Positions 18,008 through 26,223 of a DNA stretch of 64,000 nucleotides are shown piece by piece; position 1 is the first letter of the stretch; every line of letters begins with the position of its first letter. Source of the DNA: CADCTM01 sp049671305 (GTDB lineage: Bacteria; Cyanobacteriota; Cyanobacteriia; Cyanobacteriales; Coleofasciculaceae); contig JBATUR010000097.1 of assembly GCA_049671305.1 (NCBI GenBank), forward strand, positions 41,539 to 105,538. The letters run 5' to 3'. A program made the translations under genes and the position numbers. The notes under the pieces were generated by a model. It did not search any database. It worked only from the letters and a program-made list of their open reading frames with translations, and had not been told where the DNA came from.

Positions 18008-18163
18008 CTGGTTATCTTCACTCACAGCCACTTTGAAGGAAAAAAAATTGCAGGTTGAAAGTTTGAGTTAATCTCTATAACCTTCACCCTGCAAATATAA
18101 CCTTTCAATACCGATGGTGAACAAATTTTGAGAATTTGACGCCTCAACAACGGTTAAAATATA

Positions 18164-20071
18164 CTACTTACCAATTGTTGCCAGTTGAGGACTAAAGCTA
18201 GTTCTAACTCGTTCAGCAATTTGAGACGGTGTAAGTCCTAATGCTGCCATTGATTGGTCTGGTGTGGCATGATCAACTAATTTATCAGGGACACCAATTC
18301 GCATTACTGGCACGAGGATATCATGATCCAACAAACTTTCAGCGATCGCACTACCAAAGCCACCCATCAAACAACCTTCTTCCAAAGTCACCACGCGACC
18401 AATTTCTTTAGCCAGTGGCAAAATTAACTCAGTATCCAATGGTTTAGCAAATCTGGCATTAATCACAGTCGCTTCAATACCATGTTCGCTCAAAATTTCA
18501 GCCGTTTGCATCGCCGGATAAACCATTGAACCATAACCCAACATCAGCAAATCATCACCCTGGCGTAAAATCTCCGCTTTACCGATAGGAAGTTCTTCCC
18601 AGCCTTCTTCCATCAAAGGCACACCATAACCATTACCACGAGGATAACGTAAAGCGATCGGTCCTTGGGTATAATTTACCCCGGTAACAATCATTTGCTG
18701 CAGTTCCGCTTCATCTTTTGGTGCCATCAACACCATGTTGGGCAAGCAACGCAGATAAGCAATATCATACATCCCTTGGTGCGTCGGACCATCAGCCCCG
18801 ACAATTCCCGCCCGGTCGAGGCAGAAAAAGACAGGCAAATTTTGGATACAAACATCATGCACAATTTGGTCATAGCCGCGTTGCAGGAAAGTCGAGTAAA
18901 TTGCCGCAACAGGGCGCATTCCTTCGCAAGCCAAACCCGCTGCCAAGGTAACGGCGTGTTGTTCCGCAATTCCGACATCAATGTATTGTTTGGGCAGTTT
19001 GAGTTGCAGTTTATCTAAACCTGTGCCCGTGGACATTGCCGCCGTAATGCCGACAATTTTAGGGTTATTTTCAGCAAGTTGAACTAAAGTATGGGCAAAA
19101 ACCTTGGCGTAAGCTGGCGGTTTGGGTGAGCTTGCCGGAATTGCTTTACCTGTTGCTAGGTTGAAGGGATTTTGAGCATGATAGCCTACTTGATCTTTTT
19201 CGGCGATCGCATATCCTTTACCTTTCTTCGTCACCACATGGACAAATACGGGTCCTTGATGCTTGTGTGCCGCCTTAAATGTTGAAATTAAGTCTTCCAA
19301 ATTGTGACCGTCCACAGGTCCCATATAAGTAAAGCCTAATTCCTCAATTACCGCCCCAACTTTGGGCACGGCAAGGCGCTTCATGCCTTCTTTCACTCTT
19401 TCTAATTCCGGAGATAAAGACTCGCCTACAAAAGGAATATTCTTAAATTGTTCCTCTAAATTATCAGAAATAAACTGTACCGGCGGACTGAGGCGCACTT
19501 TGTTAAGGTAGCGAGGAATTGCCCCGACGTTAGCAGAAATTGACATTTCATTGTCGTTTAGCACCACCAACAGCCTAGTATTGGGCATATGTCCGGCATG
19601 GTTAATCGCTTCTAGTGCCATACCACCCGTGAGGGCGCCATCACCAATAACCGCGACAGTTTTGAAGTTTTCTCCCTTCAGGTCACGCGCTAGCGCCATC
19701 CCCAACGCTGCTGAGATACTCGTAGAGGCGTGACCAGCACCAAAATGATCAAACTGACTCTCGCAACGCTTCAGATAGCCTGCCACGCCATCTTTCTGCC
19801 GCAGCGTGTGAAAGTTTTCATAGCGCCCAGTCAGCATTTTGTGTGGGTAAGCTTGGTGTCCGACATCCCAAATTACCTTGTCGTGGTCTAAGTCTAAGGT
19901 TTGATAAAGGGCAATAGTTAGTTCCACAACCCCTAAACCCGGTCCCAAGTGACCACCACTGGTGGAGACGGTTTGCAGATGCTTTTCCCGAATTTGACGC
20001 GCAATTTGCTCTAGTTGGCGAATTGACAGCCCATGTAGCTGATTAGGATGAGTGATTTCACTTATATGCAT
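18164..20071 (-). CDS. dxs: 1-deoxy-D-xylulose-5-phosphate synthase
   Basis: 635 residues, normal for Dxs. Thiamine-diphosphate binding is marked by GDGALTGGMALEAINHAG (about 140-157) with the downstream NDN; the catalytic His lies in STSGGHLGPGLG. The pyrimidine-binding half shows DVGIAEQHAVTLAAGLA and RAGIVGADGPTHQG. The enzyme joins pyruvate and glyceraldehyde 3-phosphate in the first step of the MEP isoprenoid pathway that feeds carotenoids, chlorophyll side chains and quinones. Start ATG at 20071. The leader has an 88-base inverted-repeat-bounded segment that might be structured. Confidence 0.97.
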   Translation of the reverse strand: MHISEITHPNQLHGLSIRQLEQIARQIREKHLQTVSTSGGHLGPGLGVVELTIALYQTLDLDHDKVIWDVGHQAYPHKMLTGRYENFHTLRQKDGVAGYLKRCESQFDHFGAGHASTSISAALGMALARDLKGENFKTVAVIGDGALTGGMALEAINHAGHMPNTRLLVVLNDNEMSISANVGAIPRYLNKVRLSPPVQFISDNLEEQFKNIPFVGESLSPELERVKEGMKRLAVPKVGAVIEELGFTYMGPVDGHNLEDLISTFKAAHKHQGPVFVHVVTKKGKGYAIAEKDQVGYHAQNPFNLATGKAIPASSPKPPAYAKVFAHTLVQLAENNPKIVGITAAMSTGTGLDKLQLKLPKQYIDVGIAEQHAVTLAAGLACEGMRPVAAIYSTFLQRGYDQIVHDVCIQNLPVFFCLDRAGIVGADGPTHQGMYDIAYLRCLPNMVLMAPKDEAELQQMIVTGVNYTQGPIALRYPRGNGYGVPLMEEGWEELPIGKAEILRQGDDLLMLGYGSMVYPAMQTAEILSEHGIEATVINARFAKPLDTELILPLAKEIGRVVTLEEGCLMGGFGSAIAESLLDHDILVPVMRIGVPDKLVDHATPDQSMAALGLTPSQIAERVRTSFSPQLATIGK

Positions 20072-20148
20072 ACCGACGTACTTTTTTAGTTGCTATTGGA
20101 TTTTACCGATCCTTTTCACACTCTCAAGTATCCGATATTTTGTGAATT

Positions 20149-20236
20149 CAGGTGAAAACAAAGGAAGCAGTGCGATGCTGTCTCCAGGTTGCTTAGGTTG
20201 CTTTTGGGTAGCAAGATCAGATTTAGCACTCACCTG
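20149..20236 (-). promoter_or_regulatory. Inverted-repeat-bounded leader segment upstream of dxs
   Basis: On the minus strand the segment is closed by CAGGTGA (from 20236) and TCACCTG (to 20149). Inside, a GGA/AGCA arm pairs with TGCT/TCC, and TTGC pairs with GCAA. It fits a folded leader RNA but matches no riboswitch class I recognise. Confidence 0.3.
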
Positions 20237-20324
20237 TAAATTGCGATTATGACCTCTTGAAAATGCTACCTTTAGTCAGATAAATTTGGCTTACAAGGTA
20301 ATTTTATCAAGTTAGCAGCCTCTC

Positions 20325-21338
20325 TTATTTGGGGGTGCGGTCAACAATATATTTTGTAGCCGCTGCTTGATTAGGAAGTGGTTGTAATCTTCCTTGAGCA
20401 ACTAATGCTTGATAGAGAAAAGCCGCAACATCTCCACGGGTAGCCGGCTTGTTAGGATTGAGAAGTTTCTGATTAGGATAATTGACCACCATATTTGCTT
20501 TGGTTGCCACTGCGACATCATCAACGGCATAGTAAGGAATCTGTTTTGCATCTGTATAATATTTGCTAACAGTAATTGATGCCGGATTATTAAGCGTCAC
20601 ACTTTTTTTCTGATTTGCCTTTATTGCCGAAGTACTCTTGCTAGAAGTCGCTTTTTGCTTAGTCGCTACTGTTTTATTAGGGACAGGTTGTGGCTGAATT
20701 GGCGCTGCCTGCACGAGCATTGGCTCCATCAAACTAGTCATTGCTAAGGGGAAAAATATCCGTTTTTTATTATTGCCCGTGCTTGCTTGTTGTGTCGTTA
20801 CTTGATTTGTTGTTCGTTGATTAGTCGCTGTTTGAGCTGCGGCGGCTACCGGCTGCGTTGAAGTTAAATTTAAGTTTTTCCTTAGGGCAACTAATGCTTG
20901 AACTCTGGTAATATTTTGATTGGGACGAAAATTGCCACCAGGAAAACCTGTCATAAATCCTGTTTCATAAGCTTCCTCAATTGCTGGAGCAGCCCAATAT
21001 TTGGCAGGAACATCTTTATATACAGAGCCACTTGCTATTTTTCTAATAGATTCTTGGTTAAAAGCCTGACGGACTAATGCGGCAAATTCATCGCGTTTGA
21101 CTGGATTATTAGGTCTAAATGTGCCATCTGGATATCCTGCAATAATATCTTTTTCTGCAAGAGGTACAATAAATGGACGCGCCCAGTGTTTCTGTATGTC
21201 AGGAAAGTTAGCGTTTGAAGCTTGAGCCGCGCTGACTGCACCAGTAGCTAAATTTACTAAGGGGACAACTGCAGCTATTGTTAGTCCTAACGTTAAGAAT
21301 GCTGATTGTTTTGATAACCAATAAGAAGAATTTGACAT
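20325..21338 (-). CDS. SLH-domain envelope protein
   Basis: 337 residues. A signal peptide spans about 1-40 (hydrophobic core LTLGLTIAAVVPLV, cleavage near AQA). Two SLH modules follow at about 45-92 (FPDIQKHWARPFI, IAGYPDGTFRPNNPVKRDEFAALV) and 107-155 (YKDVPAKYWAAPAI, FRPNQNITRVQALVAL). A low-complexity linker rich in Gln, Thr and Lys leads to a third, weaker SLH-like module (about 265-325, LLNPNKPATRGDVAAFLYQAL). In cyanobacteria SLH domains anchor outer-membrane proteins to peptidoglycan. There is no porin barrel, so this is probably a periplasmic linker. The ATG at 21338 has a GGGAG about 10 bases upstream. Confidence 0.85.
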   Translation of the reverse strand: MSNSSYWLSKQSAFLTLGLTIAAVVPLVNLATGAVSAAQASNANFPDIQKHWARPFIVPLAEKDIIAGYPDGTFRPNNPVKRDEFAALVRQAFNQESIRKIASGSVYKDVPAKYWAAPAIEEAYETGFMTGFPGGNFRPNQNITRVQALVALRKNLNLTSTQPVAAAAQTATNQRTTNQVTTQQASTGNNKKRIFFPLAMTSLMEPMLVQAAPIQPQPVPNKTVATKQKATSSKSTSAIKANQKKSVTLNNPASITVSKYYTDAKQIPYYAVDDVAVATKANMVVNYPNQKLLNPNKPATRGDVAAFLYQALVAQGRLQPLPNQAAATKYIVDRTPK

Positions 21339-21654
21339 TAATATGTACTCCCTATATTTTTTGATAGTAATTTTAATAGTAACTTAATTTAGCGTATTAT
21401 TATCTCTATCTTATGGAAGAAGGAAGATAAAGATACAATTTACATTTTTAAACAATTAAAAGCAGTAACATCTCAGCCTTTTGCTAAAAATCATCAGTAG
21501 ATTATTTTTATTTTTCTAGATTCAGACAATTACTATTTAAGCAACCCTCTTAATTGCTGCAAAATAAAATAATTAATCAAACCAGAGAAAGATGAACGGC
21601 AGATAAAAAATTTCTAAATTAAGGTAGTAACCGAAGATTCTAAAAAATATTAAC
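21339..21654. other. AT-rich divergent promoter region
   Basis: The region separates the SLH gene (minus) from the PRC/DUF2382 gene (plus). It is strongly AT-rich and must hold both promoters, but I cannot place convincing -35 and -10 pairs. Confidence 0.5.
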
Positions 21655-22581
21655 ATGGTTCTTTTCAAACTCGAAGATTTTGACTCAGACTACCGCAACA
21701 CTTTTGGCGGCGACGAAATTAAGGGCTACGATGTCTACGCAAACAGAGAAAAAATCGGCTCTGTCAAAAATATTCTCGTTGACGAATCAGGTCGTTTCCG
21801 GTATTTTGTTGTTGACACAGGCTTTTGGATTTTTGGTAAGCAAGTATTGTTACCAATAGGTCGTTCCAGTATCGACCAAAATGAACGACACATTAATGCT
21901 GTAGGATTTACCAAAGAGCAAGCCGAAAATTTACCTGAATTCGACGACAGTTTGAAGGTTGATTACGCTTATGAAGAAAGCGTGCGGGGAGTTTATCGTA
22001 CTCCAACTACAGAGCAACCTTTGGAAGCGTCGAAAACAGTAGGAGGTTCTGCACCTCTAGAAGCAACAGCGCCTTTAGATCCTGTACGTGGTTATAAAGC
22101 GCCTGAACCAACTGTTAGCCCGCGTCCTACTTATAATCGCGATAATTATACCTATCAACAAGAACCATCTCTGTATGAGATGAATGACCGAGATCATCAA
22201 ACACTTAAACTGTACGAAGAGCGGTTAATTGCTAACAAAAACCGCGTTAAGGCAGGAGAAGTAGCAGTTGGCAAACACGTTGAAACTCAGACAGCAAAAG
22301 TTGCAGTACCTGTTGAAAAAGAGCGAGTTGTAATTGAGCGTACTACTCCAACAGATGCCAGAACTGTATCTCCTGGTACTAATGCCTTCCGTGAAGGGGA
22401 AGTTGCACATCTAGAAGTCTACGAGGAAACGGCTGATATTCAAAAGAAAGCTTTTGTGCGTGAAGAAGTTAGTGTCAAAAAAGAAGTAACCCAAGATACG
22501 GTTAATGCTTCTAAGCAAATTCGTCGAGAAGAATTAGATGTGGATACCGATGGTCTTCCTGTTAAAGATAAAAATCGTTGA
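21655..22581 (+). CDS. PRC-barrel and DUF2382 stress-response-type protein
   Basis: 308 residues with a PRC-barrel at about 20-85 (GYDVYANREKIGSVKNILVDESGRFRY) and a C-terminal DUF2382 domain at about 180-305 (LYEERLIANKNRVKAGEVAVGKHVETQTAKVAVPVEKERVVIER split over the fold, then ELDVDTDG). A Pro/Thr-rich linker joins them. This YsnF/AvaK-like architecture is common in cyanobacteria and soil bacteria and associated with desiccation or general stress; the molecular role is unknown. No signal peptide, so cytoplasmic. It ends seven bases before a perfect palindromic repeat. Confidence 0.85.
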   Translation: MVLFKLEDFDSDYRNTFGGDEIKGYDVYANREKIGSVKNILVDESGRFRYFVVDTGFWIFGKQVLLPIGRSSIDQNERHINAVGFTKEQAENLPEFDDSLKVDYAYEESVRGVYRTPTTEQPLEASKTVGGSAPLEATAPLDPVRGYKAPEPTVSPRPTYNRDNYTYQQEPSLYEMNDRDHQTLKLYEERLIANKNRVKAGEVAVGKHVETQTAKVAVPVEKERVVIERTTPTDARTVSPGTNAFREGEVAHLEVYEETADIQKKAFVREEVSVKKEVTQDTVNASKQIRREELDVDTDGLPVKDKNR

Positions 22582-22587
22582 TTGATA

Positions 22588-22616
22588 GTAGAGACGTTCC
22601 GACGGAACGTCTCTAC
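22588..22616. repeat. Perfect 29-base palindrome (interspersed repeat)
   Basis: Arms GTAGAGACGTTCCG and CGGAACGTCTCTAC are exact reverse complements around a single A. It sits between convergent coding ends (22581 plus, 22686 minus) and could serve as a bidirectional terminator or be a MITE-like repeat. Confidence 0.85.
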
Positions 22617-22619
22617 AAT

Positions 22620-22685
22620 AATATTGGAAATCAGACGTTACAACAATAAACAATATTGGAAATCAGACGTTCCGACGGAACGTCT
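22620..22685. repeat. Duplicated repeat fragment with second palindrome copy
   Basis: AATATTGGAAATCAGACGTT occurs at 22620-22639 and again at 22652-22671. The second copy runs into AGACGTTCCG-A-CGGAACGTCT (22665-22685), a shortened version of the upstream palindrome, followed by TCTACAATAA as in the first. The gntR stop codon (22686-22688) lies in this repeat edge. Confidence 0.8.
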
Positions 22686-23363
22686 CTACAATAAAAGTAT
22701 GTTTAGTTCATCGACAACTCTCGTTTTAGCAGCTTGGAGATGGTTGATTACTGCTTCTACGGCTACTTCAGAGTTGCGTTGAGCGATCGCTTCGTACACA
22801 TACAAATGCTCTGCCCGAATATCTAATACACTGGGGTTTTGTTGTGTGGTTTGGATTCTCAACAGCATCATTTTGTCGAAAATTTGGTCTAACATTGCTT
22901 GCAGCCATAAATTCCCAGACATTTCAGCAATCAAACGATGAAACTGATAATCCAACTCCAGCAGTTGAAAGTTCAACAGTTGTGACGGATTAGTATCTGC
23001 TAATTTCTCAGATTGCTGGATCAAACGATGCAGCTTTTTCAGTTGAGTCGCTGTGGCATTATGACAAGCCGCATTTACCGAAACTCGTTCTAAGGCAATC
23101 CGACACTCATACAGTTGTTCAGCATCTGTGGCAGAAAAAGTAGCCACATGAAGTCCATCTGAATCAGTCATCACCAACGATTCTCGCTGCAACTGCCCTA
23201 ATGCTTCTCGAATTGGTGTGCGGCTAACTTGCAAATATCTAGCCAGTTGAGCTTCAACCAATCGTTGACCAGGAGTAAATTCTCCAGATAAAATCATCTT
23301 TCGTAATGCTTGATAAGCTTGCTCCTTCAATGGCTGACTTCGCTGAAGTGATTTGGGAAACAA
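22686..23363 (-). CDS. GntR family transcriptional regulator (FadR/FCD subfamily)
   Basis: 225 residues: winged helix-turn-helix at about 12-75 (LKEQAYQALRKMILSGEFTPGQRLVE, VSRTPIREALGQLQRESLV) and an all-helical FCD ligand domain at about 85-215 with metal-ligand candidates (Asp and His in LDYQFHRLIAEMSGN, then HLYVYEAI and INHL). The only start ahead of the DNA-binding domain is TTG at 23363, with GGAG about 13 bases upstream. The nucleobase permease gene lies just upstream on the same strand and has a paired GTATAC site in its promoter region, making it the likely target. Ligand unknown, perhaps a purine breakdown product. Confidence 0.85.
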   Translation of the reverse strand: MFPKSLQRSQPLKEQAYQALRKMILSGEFTPGQRLVEAQLARYLQVSRTPIREALGQLQRESLVMTDSDGLHVATFSATDAEQLYECRIALERVSVNAACHNATATQLKKLHRLIQQSEKLADTNPSQLLNFQLLELDYQFHRLIAEMSGNLWLQAMLDQIFDKMMLLRIQTTQQNPSVLDIRAEHLYVYEAIAQRNSEVAVEAVINHLQAAKTRVVDELNILLL

Positions 23364-23582
23364 AAGAAAGCACCTACTCCTTTATTGCCATAAAGAATTT
23401 TCTCAAAAAAAGAGTTATACCGTTAAAAGCTGCAAAACTGTCTATATGGCAAATGACCTAATTGAAACAAGTCATAATGGCAGCTAGTACAACGCGAATT
23501 CAATCATAATCGCAAAAGTGATGTCATGGCTACATAATATTTATTGGCAATATCAGCTATCCCCATCTATGTTGTATGTTTT

Positions 23583-23606
23583 GGGCGGGCAGGATGCCCA
23601 CCCTAC
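23583..23606. repeat. Short GC-rich interspersed hairpin
   Basis: GGGCA-GGA-TGCCC with flanking GGGC and ACCC forms a compact hairpin ten bases beyond the permease stop. This word is common in cyanobacterial intergenic regions. It may help terminate the permease transcript, but no T-run follows. Confidence 0.5.
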
Positions 23607-23616
23607 CAGCATCTGC

Positions 23617-25047
23617 TCAAACTTCTGCCTCAACTACTTTTTCTTCAGCAGCGGTATCGCCTCCTGGCAGCAGCCAACTGAGCAGAATTGCTGTTAATCC
23701 TCCGGTTGAGATACTAGAGCCAAACAGGTTTTTAATGATCGGCGGTTTGTCAGCGAAGATTTCTGGTGCATAAATCACACCCAAACCCATTGCCAAAGAA
23801 ACGGCAACAATGATTGTGGAGCGGCGATCGAGCTTTGCTGATGTCACAATATTCAAACCAGCAACGGCAATTGAGCCAAACATTACGGTTGTCGCACCAC
23901 CCAAAACCGGTTGCGGAATTGCCTGGAAAATGCCACCAACGATTGGTGACAAGCCCAAAATTACAAAAATGCCTGCGACGAAGAAGCCAACATAGCGACT
24001 ACCAACGCCAGTCATTTGAATTACACCATTGTTTTGACTAAAGGTGGTGTTGGGGAAGGTATTTAGTAAAGCTGCGATCGCTGAATTTACACCATCGCCC
24101 AGTACTCCTCCTTTAATACGGCGCACATAAACGGCACCCGAAACAGGTTCTCCTGAAACTGCAGATGTTGCCGTTAAGTCGCCGACTGTCTCAATTGCTG
24201 TGAGGACATATAGCAGAATGAAGGGCAAAAATGCTCCAAAATCAAAGCTTAAGCCATAGCGGAAGGGAATTGGCAGACTGATGATTGCCAGTTTGCTCAA
24301 GACGCTGAAGTTAACCATGCCTAATATGGCGGCTGCGATATAGCCCACAATTAGCCCAATGGCGATCGCGCCCATTCTCAAGAAACGGTTTTTTGAGGTG
24401 GTTAAAACTACGACAATTAGCAAGACTGCACCGCCCAGCAGCAAGTTTTGCATACTGGCAAATGTGCCATTCTTTTGGGCGATCGCACCACCTGCCAAGC
24501 TGACAATTCCAGTTTTGATCAATCCCAAACCGATAATCATGACCACTGTTCCTGATACAACTGGGGTAATGATTTTGCTCATCAGATGCAAAAAGCGGCT
24601 GAGAATGATTTCCACGGCTGAACCAAAAAAGCAGACACCAAAGATTAGGGCTAAGGCTTGCTCAGGCGATCGCCCACCTTGCAAGGCGAAGGTTCCCACA
24701 CCCAAAATTGGACCGAGAAAGGCAAAGCTGGTTCCTTGCAGACTGAGTAACCCAGAGCCAACGGGACCGATTTTTCGACATTGAATAAAGGTGCAAATTC
24801 CTGACGAAAATAGCGACATACTAACGATGTAGCTGGTGTTTGCCGGATCAAGTCCTAAGCCACCACAAATAATTAAAGGTGGTGTAATAATACCCACAAA
24901 GGCGGCTAATACGTGCTGAAGAGCCACAAAAATTGCTTCAGGAACGGGGGGACGATCATTTAAACCATAGATTAGTTCGCTGGTTGGCTGTAGCTCAACT
25001 TGTTCTTGGCTATCTTCTACAACCAGGTTTTGATTTAATTCTGTCAT
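23617..25047 (-). CDS. NCS2 family nucleobase (xanthine/uracil-type) permease
   Basis: 476 residues with 12-14 predicted membrane segments. The N-terminal GLNDRPPVPEAIFVALQHVLAAFVGIITPP is the NCS2 hallmark, and the substrate-site helix region FLPFILLYVLTAIETVGDLTATS carries the conserved Glu of the purine subgroup. The nearby NTTFSQNNGVIQMTGVGSR is the family signature. It imports a purine or pyrimidine base by cation symport at the inner membrane; xanthine or urate seems likelier than uracil from the ETVGD motif, but this is not certain. Regulation by the adjacent GntR protein is suggested by the operator-like site at 25155-25167. Confidence 0.9.
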   Translation of the reverse strand: MTELNQNLVVEDSQEQVELQPTSELIYGLNDRPPVPEAIFVALQHVLAAFVGIITPPLIICGGLGLDPANTSYIVSMSLFSSGICTFIQCRKIGPVGSGLLSLQGTSFAFLGPILGVGTFALQGGRSPEQALALIFGVCFFGSAVEIILSRFLHLMSKIITPVVSGTVVMIIGLGLIKTGIVSLAGGAIAQKNGTFASMQNLLLGGAVLLIVVVLTTSKNRFLRMGAIAIGLIVGYIAAAILGMVNFSVLSKLAIISLPIPFRYGLSFDFGAFLPFILLYVLTAIETVGDLTATSAVSGEPVSGAVYVRRIKGGVLGDGVNSAIAALLNTFPNTTFSQNNGVIQMTGVGSRYVGFFVAGIFVILGLSPIVGGIFQAIPQPVLGGATTVMFGSIAVAGLNIVTSAKLDRRSTIIVAVSLAMGLGVIYAPEIFADKPPIIKNLFGSSISTGGLTAILLSWLLPGGDTAAEEKVVEAEV

Positions 25048-25154
25048 TGGTGACTATCTGTGGTGAATAAACGACATCATTTACAAACAAGATGATTCCA
25101 GCTTTCACGTCCGGGCAAAATTTCCCTTACTCAAAAAACTTTGCAGAATCTTTT

Positions 25155-25167
25155 GTATACCGTATAC
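25155..25167 (-). promoter_or_regulatory. Candidate GntR operator upstream of the permease
   Basis: Two GTATAC palindromes separated by one base lie 108 bases upstream of the permease ATG. Read on the minus strand, the second overlaps a TATACA resembling a -10 box with TTGCGA upstream. FadR-type regulators commonly use GTATAC-centred sites. Confidence 0.45.
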
Positions 25168-25333
25168 TGATAATCGCAAGAGTTTTGTATTCAGAGCTAC
25201 ATCTAACTTATAAGGTTGATCGCCAAGTCGCGAAGCTGTGGGGCGGCAGCTTGTAGACATAAAAAAATGTGTTGGGAGTTGCTTGTCTAAAAGCATTCCA
25301 ACACAATCAAAAACTATAGATAGATAGCTGCTA

Positions 25334-25603
25334 TTATTTGATTAATTCCCAGAACCGTTGTAGTGAGTTGGAGCGAGATTTCTGTCCAGGCTCATTTAAT
25401 GACCAACAGCGATCAAGATACTCTACCCGTTGCTCTTCAACCAATTCATCGATCAGTAAAGCGAGTAAGGGACGCCAGAACACATTCAGCCCTGGTGTAA
25501 GTTGAGTTTTGTTCGGGTTGGAAACGGTATCGGGGATTTGCTCTAGTTGCTTGTAAGCGTTCCACTGAGAGCCTTTTACGGAATTACGGCTTAAAAAATT
25601 CAT
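25334..25603 (-). CDS. Small unknown protein
   Basis: 89 residues from the ATG at 25603. The start is fixed by an excellent Shine-Dalgarno, GAGGAGGT (25609-25616), six bases before it, so the gene is probably real; a start at 25639 would ignore this site. The sequence has no signal peptide or clear domain; it contains FWRPLLALLIDELVEEQRVEYLDRCW, an amphipathic helical stretch ending in a Cys, and two Trp. I do not recognise the family. It lies between the permease and the exopolysaccharide gene, with no obvious operon partner. Confidence 0.6.
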   Translation of the reverse strand: MNFLSRNSVKGSQWNAYKQLEQIPDTVSNPNKTQLTPGLNVFWRPLLALLIDELVEEQRVEYLDRCWSLNEPGQKSRSNSLQRFWELIK

Positions 25604-25794
25604 GCTGAACCTCCTCAATTTGTATTGCAGGAGGCACATTTAAACCTGTCACCATACATCACAGTCAACTGGAAGTAATGTATGTCCGAATCTTTTTCTG
25701 TGCCTTTCGCTACCTTTTAATAAATTAATTGTAGCATTGAGCCTCGGTAATTTTTGATCTTTCTTAAGAGGGATTTATACTCAATCTATAGTCA

Positions 25795-25986
25795 TCATGG
25801 CTTGTCTTCCTTACTAAAACTAAAACGGCTAGTAGTTTGAGCAGCCGGGCGAGCTTTCTTCGTTGACCTAATTGTTTTATAATTAGCCTTAATATATAAG
25901 CGCACAGTTTCCAATAGGCAGTAGCAACTAACTTTAGCTCCAGGAATCAGTGACAAAAGTAATCCAACTCTGCGAGAAAACGACAT
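25795..25986 (-). CDS. Possible small hypothetical protein
   Basis: A 63-codon frame from ATG 25986, or 77 codons from 26028. The peptide has a hydrophobic start (RRVGLLLSLIPGAKVSCYCLL) and a basic tail. There is no ribosome-binding site and no recognised domain. It may be spurious; included because it fills an otherwise empty 600-base stretch and has a balanced composition. Confidence 0.25.
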   Translation of the reverse strand: MSFSRRVGLLLSLIPGAKVSCYCLLETVRLYIKANYKTIRSTKKARPAAQTTSRFSFSKEDKP

Positions 25987-26223
25987 AATTGTGGTAAGCC
26001 GTTCTGAGCAGCTCTGGATTGTTGACACATTCTTGTTTGTTACTAAATCCCACTGCCTCGGTAGTTACAAGACTTTCTTAGGAATTAGATGATGATTAGA
26101 GCTATTCTCAAGTAACGTGAGGTAAATTCAATTTCTCTCTTAATTGCCAATTTCTAAAAATTTTATACATTCAATTGAGAACAGCTATACATCAGGATTG
26201 TGTCGGGAGTAACTTAAAAAAAT

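Noticed and set aside
25105..25296. 63-codon minus-strand frame upstream of the permease
   Set aside because: No ribosome-binding site, odd composition, and it overlaps the probable promoter and operator.
26144..26169. Possible promoter TTGCCA/TATACA before the tyrosine autokinase gene
   Set aside because: The 14-base spacing is too short for a sigma-70 promoter.
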